A DNA stretch of 54,528 nt from Ligilactobacillus murinus DSM 20452 = NBRC 14221 (GTDB taxonomy: Bacteria; Bacillota; Bacilli; Lactobacillales; Lactobacillaceae), in the NCBI RefSeq assembly GCF_001591685.1, contig NZ_BCVJ01000006.1:1-54528 (forward strand), in the 5' to 3' direction. Shown here in pieces: positions 41,920 through 53,796 of the stretch. Every line of letters begins with the position of its first letter. The first letter of the stretch is position 1. Position numbers and translations under genes: made by a program. The notes below the pieces were generated by a model that had not been told where the DNA came from, ran no database searches, and saw only the letters and a list, made by a program, of their open reading frames with translations.

Positions 41920-44762
41920 GTGAAGAATTTAAAAATGCGATCTTAGCTGGCTTATATGATAGCAAATATGCACCTAAGTTAGAGGGACCAGCGCCTAAAT
42001 TATTGACTAATCAGCCAACCGAGACTTTATGGAGTCACTTACAACAAGAATTATTGACGTGTGATCATTTTATCTTAGCACCAGCATTTTTGACCGTTGA
42101 CATGCTAGTGCCATTAAAGGCCATTTTGGCACGCATAGCCAAAAAAGGTGTGACAGGAACGATCTTAACGGCTGATTATTTGAATTTCAATACGCCTGCC
42201 GTATTTACAGAGTTGTTAAAATTACCCAATGTTAAGACTAAGATCGTGACTAAAGAAGCCTTCCATATGAAAGGGTATTTTTTTTGGCATGGATCACAAC
42301 AAACGGCTTACGTAGGAAGTGCTAATTTTACGCGAAATGCTTTGTTGAAAAACTGTGAATTGACGTTGCGGGTGACTAGCGAAGAACAAGCCGATCTTAC
42401 CCAACAATTAGCGCTACTCTTGAAACATCTAGCTGAAGATGCACTTACTTTGACGACTGACTGGATCAAAGCTTATCAAGCACGCTACCGACCACCAGTG
42501 AGCACAGCTGCGCCTAAAAATAACAAACTGCTACCTAATCGAATGCAAAAAGAAGCATTACAGCAATTAGCTAACTTACGAGCTCAGGGGAACACTAAGG
42601 GGTTAGTGGTCTCAGCTACAGGAACGGGGAAAACTTATCTAGGGGCTTTTGATGTTAAAGCTTATGATCCTAAGCGCTTTTTATACATCGTTCATCGTGA
42701 ACAGATCTTAGAAAAGACCAAAGCTAGTTTTCAAAAAGTTATTGGTGGTCCGGCTAGTGATTTTGGAACATACTCGGGTAAAAAACATGAAACCGAGGCT
42801 AAATATTTATTTGCGACAGTCCAATCACTGGCTAAAGATGAGGCTTTGGAACAATTTTTGCCGACTGAATTTGATTACATTTTGTTTGATGAAGCCCACC
42901 ATTTAGGGGCACCGATTTTTCAAAAAGTAATGGCTCATTTTACGCCGGCTTTTTGTTTAGGGATGACTGCAACGCCTGAACGAATGGACGACTTTAATGT
43001 GTATCGTAGCTTTGATTACAATCTGGCTTATGAGATCTCCTTAGACGAAGCTTTGACGGCTGAATTATTATGTCCGTTTGATTATGTAGGTGTGATCGAT
43101 TATGAGTTTGAAGGAGAAATGATCACGGAAAAAACACCGCTCAAACAGTTAACTGCTCCTGAGCGCGTTACCCATATTCTCAAGCAATTAGAATATTATG
43201 GTAGCACTAAAAGTCGAGGTGGCTTAGTTTTTTGTAGCCGCCAACAAGAAGCAAAGGCACTGGCGAAAGCTTTTACAGCTGCTGGGTATCCCAGTCAAGC
43301 TTTGACCAATGAAGATAGTGTTATCAAAAGAGAAGAAGCAGTTGCACGTTTAGAAAGTGGCGTCTTAAAATATTTGATCTCAGTCGATATCTTTAATGAA
43401 GGGATCGATATCCCGTGTGTTGATCAGATAATTTTGTTACGCGATACTCGTTCAAAGATCGTTTTTACTCAACAATTAGGCCGAGGGTTAAGATTATTTC
43501 CCGGGAAAACGAGCACCTTGATCTTAGATTTTATCGGTAACTACCAAAATAACTATCTGATCCCCCAAGCTCTGACCAATGACCGTTCTTTGAATAAAGA
43601 TCGTTTGGTCGCTGACTTAAAAGAGCAGGTCGTCTATGGCTTATCAACGATCAATTTTGATGAGATCGCCTATCAAAAGATCTTAGCTGTGATCGCCAGA
43701 ACTAAACTTGATTCCCTCAAGCATCTAAAAGAAGCCTATCTTGAATTGTCACAAAAATTAGGGCGCATACCGATGCGACGCGATTTTTATCGCAATAGTC
43801 AATTAGATCCGCGGATCTTTACCCAGGGAAATACCTTAGTCAGCTATGCTGATTTTTTAGATAAGCTAGGAGTAAGTCAAGAGCTATCCCGCTATGCTAC
43901 GCAAGTTATTGCTTTTTTAGAAAAAGAATTGATGAATGGGATGCGCAAACATGAACTATTGCTGTTACAACAACTATTGTTGGCTGAAATAACGCAAGAA
44001 GACTATCGCAAGCTCTTAGCTAAAGCAGGGTGTTATGTGGATGATGAAGTCTTGGCTTCGGTAAATTCGATCTTGTCATTGCGCTTTTTTGAAGTCAAAG
44101 TAGGCAAGAAATTACGTTCCGAAACGTATGGGGCTAAACCTTTGATCACATTTGAGCAGGGAAAATATCGGCTAAATAACGCATTTAGTATGGCTTTATC
44201 CCAGCTAGCATTTAGACAACACGTTGAAGATATTATTGAAACGGGGCTGTTGTTGAGTAAAGATTATCAACCTCAAAAACGCTTTACGCTATATCAAAAA
44301 TATACGCGTAAAGACGTATGCCGCTTGTTAGATTGGCCTAAAGATATCAGTGCCCCGCTCTATGGGTATCGTGTGGTCGATGATGTGTGTCCGATTTTTA
44401 TCACTTACCAAAAGGAAAAAAAGAGTTATCAAAATACATTGACAGCTGACCGTGCGATCCGCTGGTATACGCGAAGTCCTAGATCATTAGCGTCAAAAGA
44501 AGTGACAGAACTTTTGGCAGGTGTTAAGACCGGGACACCGTATGTCAAATTGCCACTCTTTATCAAACCAAGTGATGCTTTTGGGGCTGAATTTTACTAT
44601 GTTGGGGAAGCTAAGATCATCGCCAAAAGCGTGCATGAAGTTGAACTAGGTGCTAAAAATAAACCTAAAAAAGCAGTTGCAATGGATCTGCTCTTTGAAC
44701 AGCCACTTTCATTTGAAATAATGGAAAAACTTCAGGGGTTTTCGGCAGATTCCGAAGATTAG
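41916..44762 (+). CDS. PLD-nuclease / superfamily 2 helicase / DUF3427 protein
   Basis: A protein of 948 aa in three parts. The N-terminal PLD-like domain (about 15-195) has HMKGYFFWHG and GSANFTRNAL, one HKD-type nuclease motif (His near 116). The helicase core (about 205-560) has VVSATGTGKT, ILFDEAHHLG, GMTATPERMD and QQLGRGLR. The C-terminal part (560-948) fits the DUF3427 type, with LKEAYLELSQKLGRIPMRRDF and LRSETYGAKPL. Known proteins of this layout occur in Firmicutes and some are suspected in defence or DNA repair. It starts inside the Nudix stop (ATGA). Base use matches its neighbours, so recent transfer is not evident. Confidence 0.88.
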   Translation: MSEEFKNAILAGLYDSKYAPKLEGPAPKLLTNQPTETLWSHLQQELLTCDHFILAPAFLTVDMLVPLKAILARIAKKGVTGTILTADYLNFNTPAVFTELLKLPNVKTKIVTKEAFHMKGYFFWHGSQQTAYVGSANFTRNALLKNCELTLRVTSEEQADLTQQLALLLKHLAEDALTLTTDWIKAYQARYRPPVSTAAPKNNKLLPNRMQKEALQQLANLRAQGNTKGLVVSATGTGKTYLGAFDVKAYDPKRFLYIVHREQILEKTKASFQKVIGGPASDFGTYSGKKHETEAKYLFATVQSLAKDEALEQFLPTEFDYILFDEAHHLGAPIFQKVMAHFTPAFCLGMTATPERMDDFNVYRSFDYNLAYEISLDEALTAELLCPFDYVGVIDYEFEGEMITEKTPLKQLTAPERVTHILKQLEYYGSTKSRGGLVFCSRQQEAKALAKAFTAAGYPSQALTNEDSVIKREEAVARLESGVLKYLISVDIFNEGIDIPCVDQIILLRDTRSKIVFTQQLGRGLRLFPGKTSTLILDFIGNYQNNYLIPQALTNDRSLNKDRLVADLKEQVVYGLSTINFDEIAYQKILAVIARTKLDSLKHLKEAYLELSQKLGRIPMRRDFYRNSQLDPRIFTQGNTLVSYADFLDKLGVSQELSRYATQVIAFLEKELMNGMRKHELLLLQQLLLAEITQEDYRKLLAKAGCYVDDEVLASVNSILSLRFFEVKVGKKLRSETYGAKPLITFEQGKYRLNNAFSMALSQLAFRQHVEDIIETGLLLSKDYQPQKRFTLYQKYTRKDVCRLLDWPKDISAPLYGYRVVDDVCPIFITYQKEKKSYQNTLTADRAIRWYTRSPRSLASKEVTELLAGVKTGTPYVKLPLFIKPSDAFGAEFYYVGEAKIIAKSVHEVELGAKNKPKKAVAMDLLFEQPLSFEIMEKLQGFSADSED

Positions 44763-44866
44763 AAAAAAATTTCGGTAAAATTAAAGATTTTTCCAAAAAA
44801 TAAGGTGAGAAAAACTTGCAATTATAAAGATTTTTTTGTAAATTATAATACAATATAATAGTTTAA

Positions 44867-46372
<1,506 letters not shown>

Positions 46373-46387
46373 TTCAAGAAATAAGCT

Positions 46388-46438
46388 AATGCGGAACTCA
46401 CTAGGATGCGTATTTTGCATCGTAGTGAGTTCCGCATT
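46388..46438. repeat. Long palindromic hairpin, family copy C (guaB end)
   Basis: The arms 46388-46409 and 46417-46438 pair at 21 of 22 positions around GTATTTT. The inner core GGATGC-loop-GCATCG matches copy A's GATGC-loop-GCATC, while the outer arm AATGCGGAACTCACTA is unrelated to A or B. CTCA recurs in copy D. It lies between convergent guaB and the hrtA end. Confidence 0.8.
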
Positions 46439-46481
46439 TTTACGTGGCATTTAATTGGCGTAGTTATTATTTTAAAAGCCT

Positions 46482-46509
46482 AAAAAAACGCCAGTAATGG
46501 CGTTTTTTT
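46482..46509 (-). terminator. Intrinsic terminator of the hrtRBA operon
   Basis: AAAAAAACGCC and GGCGTTTTTTT pair perfectly around AGTAAT; read on the minus strand it ends the operon 2 bases after the hrtA stop. It can also act on the plus strand. Confidence 0.9.
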
Positions 46510-46511
46510 AG

Positions 46512-47186
46512 TTATTTTTTTTGGACTAATTGTCCGTCCGTTAGCTCATAGATCTTGTCAGCTTGTTCGATCAAGCGAAGATCATGCGTCACAGTAATGA
46601 CAGCTTTATTTTGCTGCTTGGCTAAGACTTGTAAGATCGTCCCAACTTTTTTGACGCGCTGACTATCTAACGCTGCTGTTGGCTCATCGGCTAAAATGAT
46701 CTCAGGATCAGTATATAAAGCACGTGCGATCGCAGCGCGTTGACTTTGACCACCGGAAAGTTCATTGGGATATTTATCTTTGAGTTCAGCGATCTCAAGG
46801 TGAGCTAACAGCCGTTCAAGATCAGCTGAACTTAGATTGCCTGTCTTTTTGACCCGATCGACCAGTTCAAATTGTTCTTTGAGCGTTAAATAAGGGACGA
46901 GATTATGAGCTTGTAAAACAAACCCGATCTGTTCCAAGCGAAGTTGTTCTCTTTCTTTGTTGCTATAAGTGGCGATCTCTTTACCATTGATCAAAACAGA
47001 GCCACTGCTAGGACTTAAAATATTGCCGGCAATTGTTAAAAAAGTACTTTTGCCAGAACCAGAAGGCCCCAAAATCAAGACAAATTCACCTTTATCAGCT
47101 GAAAAATTGATATCTTTAAGGGCATGGACTTTAGCTGAACCACTACCAAAATATTTATTAACATTTTTAAATTCGATCACTGACAT
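46512..47186 (-). CDS. hrtA: Heme-efflux ABC transporter, ATP-binding protein (HrtA-like)
   Basis: A protein of 224 aa of the MacB/LolD-type ATPases. Walker A is GPSGSGKST (near 41-49), the signature is LSGGQSQR (near 142), and Walker B is IILADEPTAALD. It is last in an operon TetR-FtsX permease-ATPase, matching Lactococcus hrtR-hrtB-hrtA. It would power heme export by HrtB to limit toxicity. It follows the permease by 4 bases. Identification rests on gene order, lengths, HrtB likeness and the operator. Confidence 0.85.
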   Translation of the reverse strand: MSVIEFKNVNKYFGSGSAKVHALKDINFSADKGEFVLILGPSGSGKSTFLTIAGNILSPSSGSVLINGKEIATYSNKEREQLRLEQIGFVLQAHNLVPYLTLKEQFELVDRVKKTGNLSSADLERLLAHLEIAELKDKYPNELSGGQSQRAAIARALYTDPEIILADEPTAALDSQRVKKVGTILQVLAKQQNKAVITVTHDLRLIEQADKIYELTDGQLVQKK

Positions 47187-47190
47187 AAAA

Positions 47191-48252
47191 TCAACCTCCG
47201 ATCGCTTGGGCTGGATCGATCCGCAAGATCGCTCTGACTGGGATCAAGGAACCTAAAACTGATGTTAGCACGAGTCCAACAGAAACTAGACTCAAAAATT
47301 TCAGATCAAAAGTCATCGGAACATTTGCTGGGATCACCAAAGCAGTAGCTAAAGTCAGCAAAGCGCCAATGATCAGGCCTGTGATGACTAAGATAAAAGA
47401 TTGCCCGATCGTATTTTGGATCAAGACTTTGTTAGCGATCCCTTGGACACGCAAGACCGCATAGTTAGGTAGTTTTTGGATCGTGATGATATATAAGAAA
47501 ACAGCGATCACGATCAAAGAGATGATCATCAAAAAAGCGATCATAAAAGTAAAAGTACTATTTTGGGCACTATAGCCTGGTAATTTATCGATCAAAGCTT
47601 TTTGTGTGGTCACTTGCAGTTTTGGATCAGTGACTTTGAAATCAGGATCTTTGGATAAAACACCACTAGCAGCAAAGTTAGGACCAACATTTTTTAGTTC
47701 AGCCCAAGCAGTTAGTGAACCATAAACAACGGGTAAGACATTTAATTTAGCATTTTTTATAAAGCCGGTGATCGTATAAGGTGTTGTTTGAGAGTTGAAA
47801 TATACTTTATCGCCGAGTTTATAGCCATCATTTTTGAAGCTATCATCAACGACGACTTCTTGTTTAGTTTGGGGAAGTTGCCCCGAGCTTAGTTTTAATT
47901 GTTGGTAGACGAATTGGGATCTTTCAAGCCCAACAAATGTAGCTGAGAGCTTTTGGCGCCCTTTTTCTTTGACAATGATCGGTGCTTGTCCGATCAAGGC
48001 TTCATTTTTAGTCAATTTAAGTTCGTTTATCTGATCTGTAGTGAGTAGTGATTGTCGCAAATTGACATCGGCATCACGATTCAAGGCGATCCGCTTAAAA
48101 TCCCAACTTTCGATCGCATAAGTATTTTCGCGAGCCAGTCCAAGCGCAAGACTGGTCAGGATAAAGACGAGATAGCTGATCAAAACGACCATAGCAATGA
48201 TCAATGAATAACGGACTTTTTCATGTTTGATCTCTTTTAAAGCTAGATACAT
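47191..48252 (-). CDS. hrtB: Heme-efflux permease (HrtB-like, FtsX domain)
   Basis: A membrane protein of 353 aa with one N-terminal helix (about 17-38), a large extracellular region (40-225) and three C-terminal helices (about 228-250, 278-305, 320-345). This is the MacB/FtsX half-transporter layout. The start MYLALKEIKHEKVRYSLI and the end RIDPAQAIGG resemble staphylococcal and lactococcal HrtB. With HrtA it would pull heme from the membrane and expel it. It follows the TetR gene by 16 bases. Confidence 0.85.
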   Translation of the reverse strand: MYLALKEIKHEKVRYSLIIAMVVLISYLVFILTSLALGLARENTYAIESWDFKRIALNRDADVNLRQSLLTTDQINELKLTKNEALIGQAPIIVKEKGRQKLSATFVGLERSQFVYQQLKLSSGQLPQTKQEVVVDDSFKNDGYKLGDKVYFNSQTTPYTITGFIKNAKLNVLPVVYGSLTAWAELKNVGPNFAASGVLSKDPDFKVTDPKLQVTTQKALIDKLPGYSAQNSTFTFMIAFLMIISLIVIAVFLYIITIQKLPNYAVLRVQGIANKVLIQNTIGQSFILVITGLIIGALLTLATALVIPANVPMTFDLKFLSLVSVGLVLTSVLGSLIPVRAILRIDPAQAIGG

Positions 48253-48268
48253 GGTAAAACTTCCTTTC

Positions 48269-48766
48269 CTAATTGTCGCTTAGCTCAAGTTGGGTAATAC
48301 TTTGTTCTAAGCGCGTAAGATAAAGCTCTTTATTTTTAGGATCATTTAGAGCTTCTTTTAAGGTCTGATGGCTCAAAGTTGCCAATACCCAACGCGTAGC
48401 AGAAAGGTTAGGGTCGACAAAAGCTAAAGGTAATTCATTTACGGTCAAATGTAACTTGAGAAGATCGTAATAAGGACTTTTTAGTGAAGCCGTGATAAAA
48501 GCGCGCGTTGCTTTGAGTATTTCTTGCGGTGAACTTGGCTTAAGGTCAGCATGGATATCAACTAAGGCTAAGTGATAAATATAGTCATAAGCTTCGTTTA
48601 AGTCAGTAAAATATTTATAAAATGCTCCGCGCGCGATCTGAGCATCTTTGACGATCCGCGCGACTTGGGCGTCCTTTAAGGGGTAGGTAGAAAATTCCGT
48701 CAAAAGGGCAGCAGTGATGCGCTCTTTTTTTAGGGGGGCAAGATTCTTAAATGTCTGTGAAACCAT
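48269..48766 (-). CDS. hrtR: TetR-family regulator, HrtR-like heme sensor
   Basis: A protein of 165 aa. The helix-turn-helix (about 13-55) includes LKDAQVARIVKDAQIARGAFYKYFTDLNEAYDYI. The C-terminal ligand domain (60-165) is shorter than in most TetR proteins. It is first in the operon with an HrtB- and HrtA-like pair. A TGACAC-N-GTGTCA operator lies over its promoter, matching the lactococcal HrtR site ATGACACNNTGTCAT in half-site sequence. Heme binding would release repression. Heme-ligand residues were not identified. Confidence 0.82.
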   Translation of the reverse strand: MVSQTFKNLAPLKKERITAALLTEFSTYPLKDAQVARIVKDAQIARGAFYKYFTDLNEAYDYIYHLALVDIHADLKPSSPQEILKATRAFITASLKSPYYDLLKLHLTVNELPLAFVDPNLSATRWVLATLSHQTLKEALNDPKNKELYLTRLEQSITQLELSDN

Positions 48767-48807
48767 AGCACTCTCTCCTTAAAAGTATAAAAGTAATTTA
48801 CGCTCTA

Positions 48808-48836
48808 AGCATAACAGCAAAGTGACACGGTGTCAA
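48808..48836 (-). promoter_or_regulatory. Promoter of hrtRBA
   Basis: Read on the minus strand: TTGACA (48836-48831), exactly 17 bases, TATGCT (48813-48808), 42 bases before the hrtR start. The -35 is consensus and lies in the operator. Confidence 0.88.
48823..48835. promoter_or_regulatory. HrtR operator (hrtO-like)
   Basis: TGACAC-G-GTGTCA, a perfect 6-bp inverted repeat, overlaps the -35 and upper spacer of the hrtRBA promoter. The half-site TGACAC equals that of lactococcal hrtO; the central spacer here is one base. Confidence 0.85.
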
Positions 48837-48882
48837 CATTGGGTAAAATAAAAAAGTTATGTCGCAACATAACTTAAAAAAA

Positions 48883-49722
48883 CTAGATCCCAAATGTTCC
48901 ACCGTGAACTTTGACAACGTTTGAAGCGATGATAAAAGCATCGGGATCAATATCATGGATCGCAGCTAGTAATGGACCGTAGCTTTGATTGTCGATGACC
49001 GCCATCAATAATTCTTTTTCATTAGCTGAATAACCACCGCGAACATTGAAGATCGTCATTGCATGATCTTCAGACTCAAGCATTTTTTTGATCTCAGGGA
49101 GCTTAGTTTGACTCATTACCTGGATCTGATATTTATGGTCAAGGCCAGCCTCGGTATAGCGCATGACGATCGAAGTGATGACTAATGAAAATGAAGCCAT
49201 GAAAAAGGCATTTAAACCAGAAACAAAGATATTAAAAAAAGTGACCAACATATCGAGTGCTAAAAGCGAAAAAGCAGGATCAATATGGAAATACTTTTTA
49301 AAGATCAGCGGTGGAACAGTTGTCCCGCCACTAGAGGCGTTGATCCGATAAAGTGCAGCTACCCCGATCGCAAAGACTGCTCCGCCAACGATCACGGCTA
49401 ATAGATCATCTTCAATTATCTTTTGACTAGGTGTGATATACATCAGTAGTGGTAAAAGAAAACTACCGTAGACGATATTTTTAACAGTCTTTTTATCGAG
49501 CAATAACCAAGCAGCGAGGATCATCAGTAAATTAATGAGTAAAACTGTCAACGAGCGGTTGATCCCAAAAGCAGCATCTAACAAGATCGCTAGTCCTGTT
49601 GCTCCGCCAGCTGCAATATTGATCGGGGCATAAAAGAAGTTGACTGAAATGGCGATCAGTTCTAGCGCGATGACTAAAACGAGCCAATAGAACCAAGGTG
49701 TTTGGACTAATCTTTTTTTCAC
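48883..49722 (-). CDS. YitT family membrane protein (DUF161/DUF2179)
   Basis: A protein of 279 aa with five or six membrane segments (about 10-195), starting WFYWLVLVIALELIAISVNFFYAPINIAAGGATGLAILL. A C-terminal cytoplasmic DUF2179 domain (about 205-275, SEDHAMTIFNVRGGYSANEKELLMAVI) follows. The start is GTG at 49722, with GGGGGAAAT 5-6 bases upstream. The family is widespread in Firmicutes and its transport function is not established. Confidence 0.88.
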   Translation of the reverse strand: MKKRLVQTPWFYWLVLVIALELIAISVNFFYAPINIAAGGATGLAILLDAAFGINRSLTVLLINLLMILAAWLLLDKKTVKNIVYGSFLLPLLMYITPSQKIIEDDLLAVIVGGAVFAIGVAALYRINASSGGTTVPPLIFKKYFHIDPAFSLLALDMLVTFFNIFVSGLNAFFMASFSLVITSIVMRYTEAGLDHKYQIQVMSQTKLPEIKKMLESEDHAMTIFNVRGGYSANEKELLMAVIDNQSYGPLLAAIHDIDPDAFIIASNVVKVHGGTFGI

Positions 49723-49790
49723 GAATATTTCCCCCGTATTTATTTAGATAATATAAGTTTAACGTATTCAAGAAAAAAGAGCTATATTTT

Positions 49791-50714
49791 TTAAAATATA
49801 AATTTTTGTTGCTTTATCTCTAATAACAACTCGCCTGGTGGAAAGGTAAATGTCTCACCATTGACTTGGATCATTTGAGGGGTAGTAGTGGACAGTTTAA
49901 GCTTTTTAGTTGTATAAAAGCTAAGAGAGCGGGCTAAGAGATGATAAGCTCCTGGTAAAAGCATCAATAAAAAGATACTTAAGAAGTTCAATAAGTTCTT
50001 TTTTTCAATTACTACCAAGGTAAGTTTTCCATCGTCTAGTCGTGCTTTGGGGAAAAGGGAAACACCACCGCCAAAATATGGTTGATCAGTGATCGTACAT
50101 AAAAATGCGTGTGAAAAATTTTTAGGTGGAAAATTTGGCAAAGTCACTGTCAATGCAAATGGCTTTTGTTGGCTGAGTGCTTTGAAAAAGCAAGTAGCAT
50201 AGGCGAATTTACCTAAGTGTAATTTATTTAGCTGATTTTTTAAGTGTGAATTATTCGTTATTTCAACGATCTGGGCATCAAAGCCAAGCCCTAAGTTATT
50301 TGAGAAGACCCCAGCACGATCTGAAGTTTTAAAGTACCCTAGATCAAGGGTGCGTGGGGCTTTTTGGGCCAAGAGATGAGCTAAGGCTTTGTTGGGATCA
50401 GTAGAGATCTGGGCAGCTTTAGCAAAATCATTACCGGAACCACAAGGGATGTATCCTAAAATGACATCTAATTTAGTGGGAAAAGCTATGGCATTTAAGG
50501 CATGATAAAGCGTACCATCCCCACCTAAGATCACAAAGATCGTTTTAGGCGTGAGTTTTGCTTGCTGGCGTAGGTGTTGTTTTAAATCTGTACTCGATGT
50601 AGTCAAATAGTAGCTATGCTTTAAATTTAATTGGCATAATTTCTTTTGTATTTTAGTCCAACTTTTTTGAGCGCGCCCATTGCCTGCGCTGGGGTTGATG
50701 ATAAAATGATACAT
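49791..50714 (-). CDS. Diacylglycerol kinase-like lipid kinase (YegS/DgkB type)
   Basis: A protein of 307 aa of the DAG-kinase catalytic fold. INPSAGNGRAQKSW is the N-terminal motif, VILGGDGTLYHALNA the ATP loop and IPCGSGNDFAKA the second conserved loop. It would phosphorylate diacylglycerol or a related lipid for phospholipid recycling. The start ATG at 50714 has GGAGG 7 bases upstream; an in-frame extension to 50768 would cross the hairpin. That Shine-Dalgarno is inside the 3' arm of the hairpin at 50720-50764. Confidence 0.9.
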   Translation of the reverse strand: MYHFIINPSAGNGRAQKSWTKIQKKLCQLNLKHSYYLTTSSTDLKQHLRQQAKLTPKTIFVILGGDGTLYHALNAIAFPTKLDVILGYIPCGSGNDFAKAAQISTDPNKALAHLLAQKAPRTLDLGYFKTSDRAGVFSNNLGLGFDAQIVEITNNSHLKNQLNKLHLGKFAYATCFFKALSQQKPFALTVTLPNFPPKNFSHAFLCTITDQPYFGGGVSLFPKARLDDGKLTLVVIEKKNLLNFLSIFLLMLLPGAYHLLARSLSFYTTKKLKLSTTTPQMIQVNGETFTFPPGELLLEIKQQKFIF

Positions 50715-50719
50715 AAAAA

Positions 50720-50764
50720 GCCTCCAAATTAAGGTTCTTGATAAGTATACCTTAATTTGGAGGC
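50720..50764 (-). terminator. mscL terminator hairpin that also covers the lipid kinase ribosome binding site
   Basis: GCCTCCAAATTAAGG (50720-50734) and CCTTAATTTGGAGGC (50750-50764) pair perfectly over 15 bp around a 15-base loop. On the minus strand it is followed by TTTTT and then the kinase ATG. GGAGG is the inner edge of the 3' arm. It can end mscL transcripts and, in read-through RNA, block kinase translation. The loop has TATACT, a possible -10 for a kinase-only promoter. Confidence 0.88.
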
Positions 50765-50771
50765 GCAAGGC

Positions 50772-51158
50772 TTATTTTTTATCTTTCAATAAATCACGAA
50801 TTTCAGATAAAAGTTCGATCTCTGGTTCAGGACCAGCATCTTCGACTTCTTCTTCAACTTTCTTAGGCATAACTTTATTGACAGCTTTGACGATCAAGAA
50901 GACCACAAAAGCAATGATCAAGAAGTTGATCACGGCGTTTAAGAAGACCCCAAATTTAAAGGTCGTTCCGCCGATCGCAAGCTGAAGATCAGAAAGATCG
51001 ATCTTACCGAGGAATAACCCGATAAACGGATTGATCAAGTTAGTAACAAGTGAGTTAACGATTGCAGTAAATGCGCTACCGATGATGACCCCAACAGCTA
51101 AGTCTAAAACATTACCGCGGCCAATAAATTCCTTAAATTCTTTTAACATTAGTTTCAC
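50772..51158 (-). CDS. mscL: Large-conductance mechanosensitive channel
   Basis: A protein of 128 aa forming a pentameric pore that opens under osmotic downshock. [35 protein letters not shown] contains the N-terminal amphipathic helix and first pore helix. A second helix lies at about 70-95 and a charged bundle ([27 protein letters not shown]) ends the chain. AGGTGAAAC-like sequence precedes the ATG. Length is typical. Confidence 0.96.
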   Translation of the reverse strand: MKLMLKEFKEFIGRGNVLDLAVGVIIGSAFTAIVNSLVTNLINPFIGLFLGKIDLSDLQLAIGGTTFKFGVFLNAVINFLIIAFVVFLIVKAVNKVMPKKVEEEVEDAGPEPEIELLSEIRDLLKDKK

Positions 51159-52840
<1,682 letters not shown>

Positions 52841-52896
52841 TATGAAACAATAGTTCAAATACGTCTTTGAGCTATAAATGCAGTCATCTAGTGAAA

Positions 52897-52945
52897 ACGA
52901 AGGGCTCAACACGATGTAAAATATGCATTGTGTTGAGCCCTTCGT
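52897..52945. repeat. Long palindromic hairpin, family copy D (gdhA end)
   Basis: The arms 52897-52917 and 52925-52945 pair at all 21 positions counting two wobble pairs, around AAAATAT. Read on the minus strand the inner part is AATGC-ATATTTT-ACATC, the reverse orientation of the core in A to C. The outer ACGAAGGGCTCAACAC is its own. It lies between convergent gdhA and the lipoprotein gene. Confidence 0.8.
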
Positions 52946-52974
52946 CATTCATACGATTTTTTATACTTGTTTAT

Positions 52975-53508
52975 TTACTCTTGTGTAGTTGCTTTTGCTG
53001 CTTCTATATCGGCTTGAGTGATCGAGATCGTAGCTAGATTGCTACCATCAGGATTGTCATATTTTACCAAGACTTTAACATCAGGGGCAATGGCCTTAGC
53101 CTCATTTACTAAAGGCTCAACTTCTGGGATCAAAACTTGTTTTAAAGCTTCATTATCAAGATAGATATCTTGTGGTTGAGCAAAAGTATAGGTGTAAATG
53201 ACGGTACTATCTTCACCTTCATCGATCGCAATGTCTTTGAAAGTGTTATTCTCACCATTGAGCTGAGCTTTCAGGGCTGGGATCTGACTTTGAGCAGTTT
53301 TGATCATTAAAGCAAAATTTGCTGAGTTACCTTTAGTTGATTTAGCACGTGAAAGTGAGTTTTTACTGGTCGAACTTGTTTTACTACTTGAACTTTTAGC
53401 GCTACTAGAGGAACTGCTTGCAGTATCCTTTGTCTTATCGTTAGAACAGGCTGTTAGACCAAAAAGGAAAAATATACTTAAAAATGCAATAAAAAATTTG
53501 TTTTTCAT
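52975..53508 (-). CDS. Lipoprotein with Ser-rich linker, unknown (possibly DUF4854)
   Basis: A lipoprotein of 177 aa. The signal ends LFGLTACSN, a clear lipobox with Cys at residue 21. A Ser/Lys/Thr-rich linker follows (about 30-62), then a small folded domain (65-175) with VIYTYTFAQPQDIYLDNEALKQVLIPEVEPLVNEAKAIAPDVKVLVKYDNPDGSNLATISIT. This kind of short lipoprotein is common in lactobacilli; I would suggest DUF4854 but cannot prove it. The gene diverges from the TVP38-like gene across 288 bases. Confidence 0.75.
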   Translation of the reverse strand: MKNKFFIAFLSIFFLFGLTACSNDKTKDTASSSSSSAKSSSSKTSSTSKNSLSRAKSTKGNSANFALMIKTAQSQIPALKAQLNGENNTFKDIAIDEGEDSTVIYTYTFAQPQDIYLDNEALKQVLIPEVEPLVNEAKAIAPDVKVLVKYDNPDGSNLATISITQADIEAAKATTQE

Positions 53509-53796
53509 TAAAAAACCTACTTTCTTCTAAGATATATTTTCATTATATAGAGGGATAATAGCTAGTACAAATCTAAAAAAATCGATATACACCCTTCAGA
53601 GGGAGAGAGTTACAAATATAACTATATTATTTTAAATGTTATTTCAGAGATAATATTTAGTGGGATAGTAAAAGTGTTTTTGTAAGTTTCTACCTATAAT
53701 ATGTAAGTTATACTAGATAGATATTTTGAGTAACTGGAACTTTCTTAAATTAATTGTTAAACTTAAACTAAAGAAAGATAAGGTAGGGGAAGCGAG

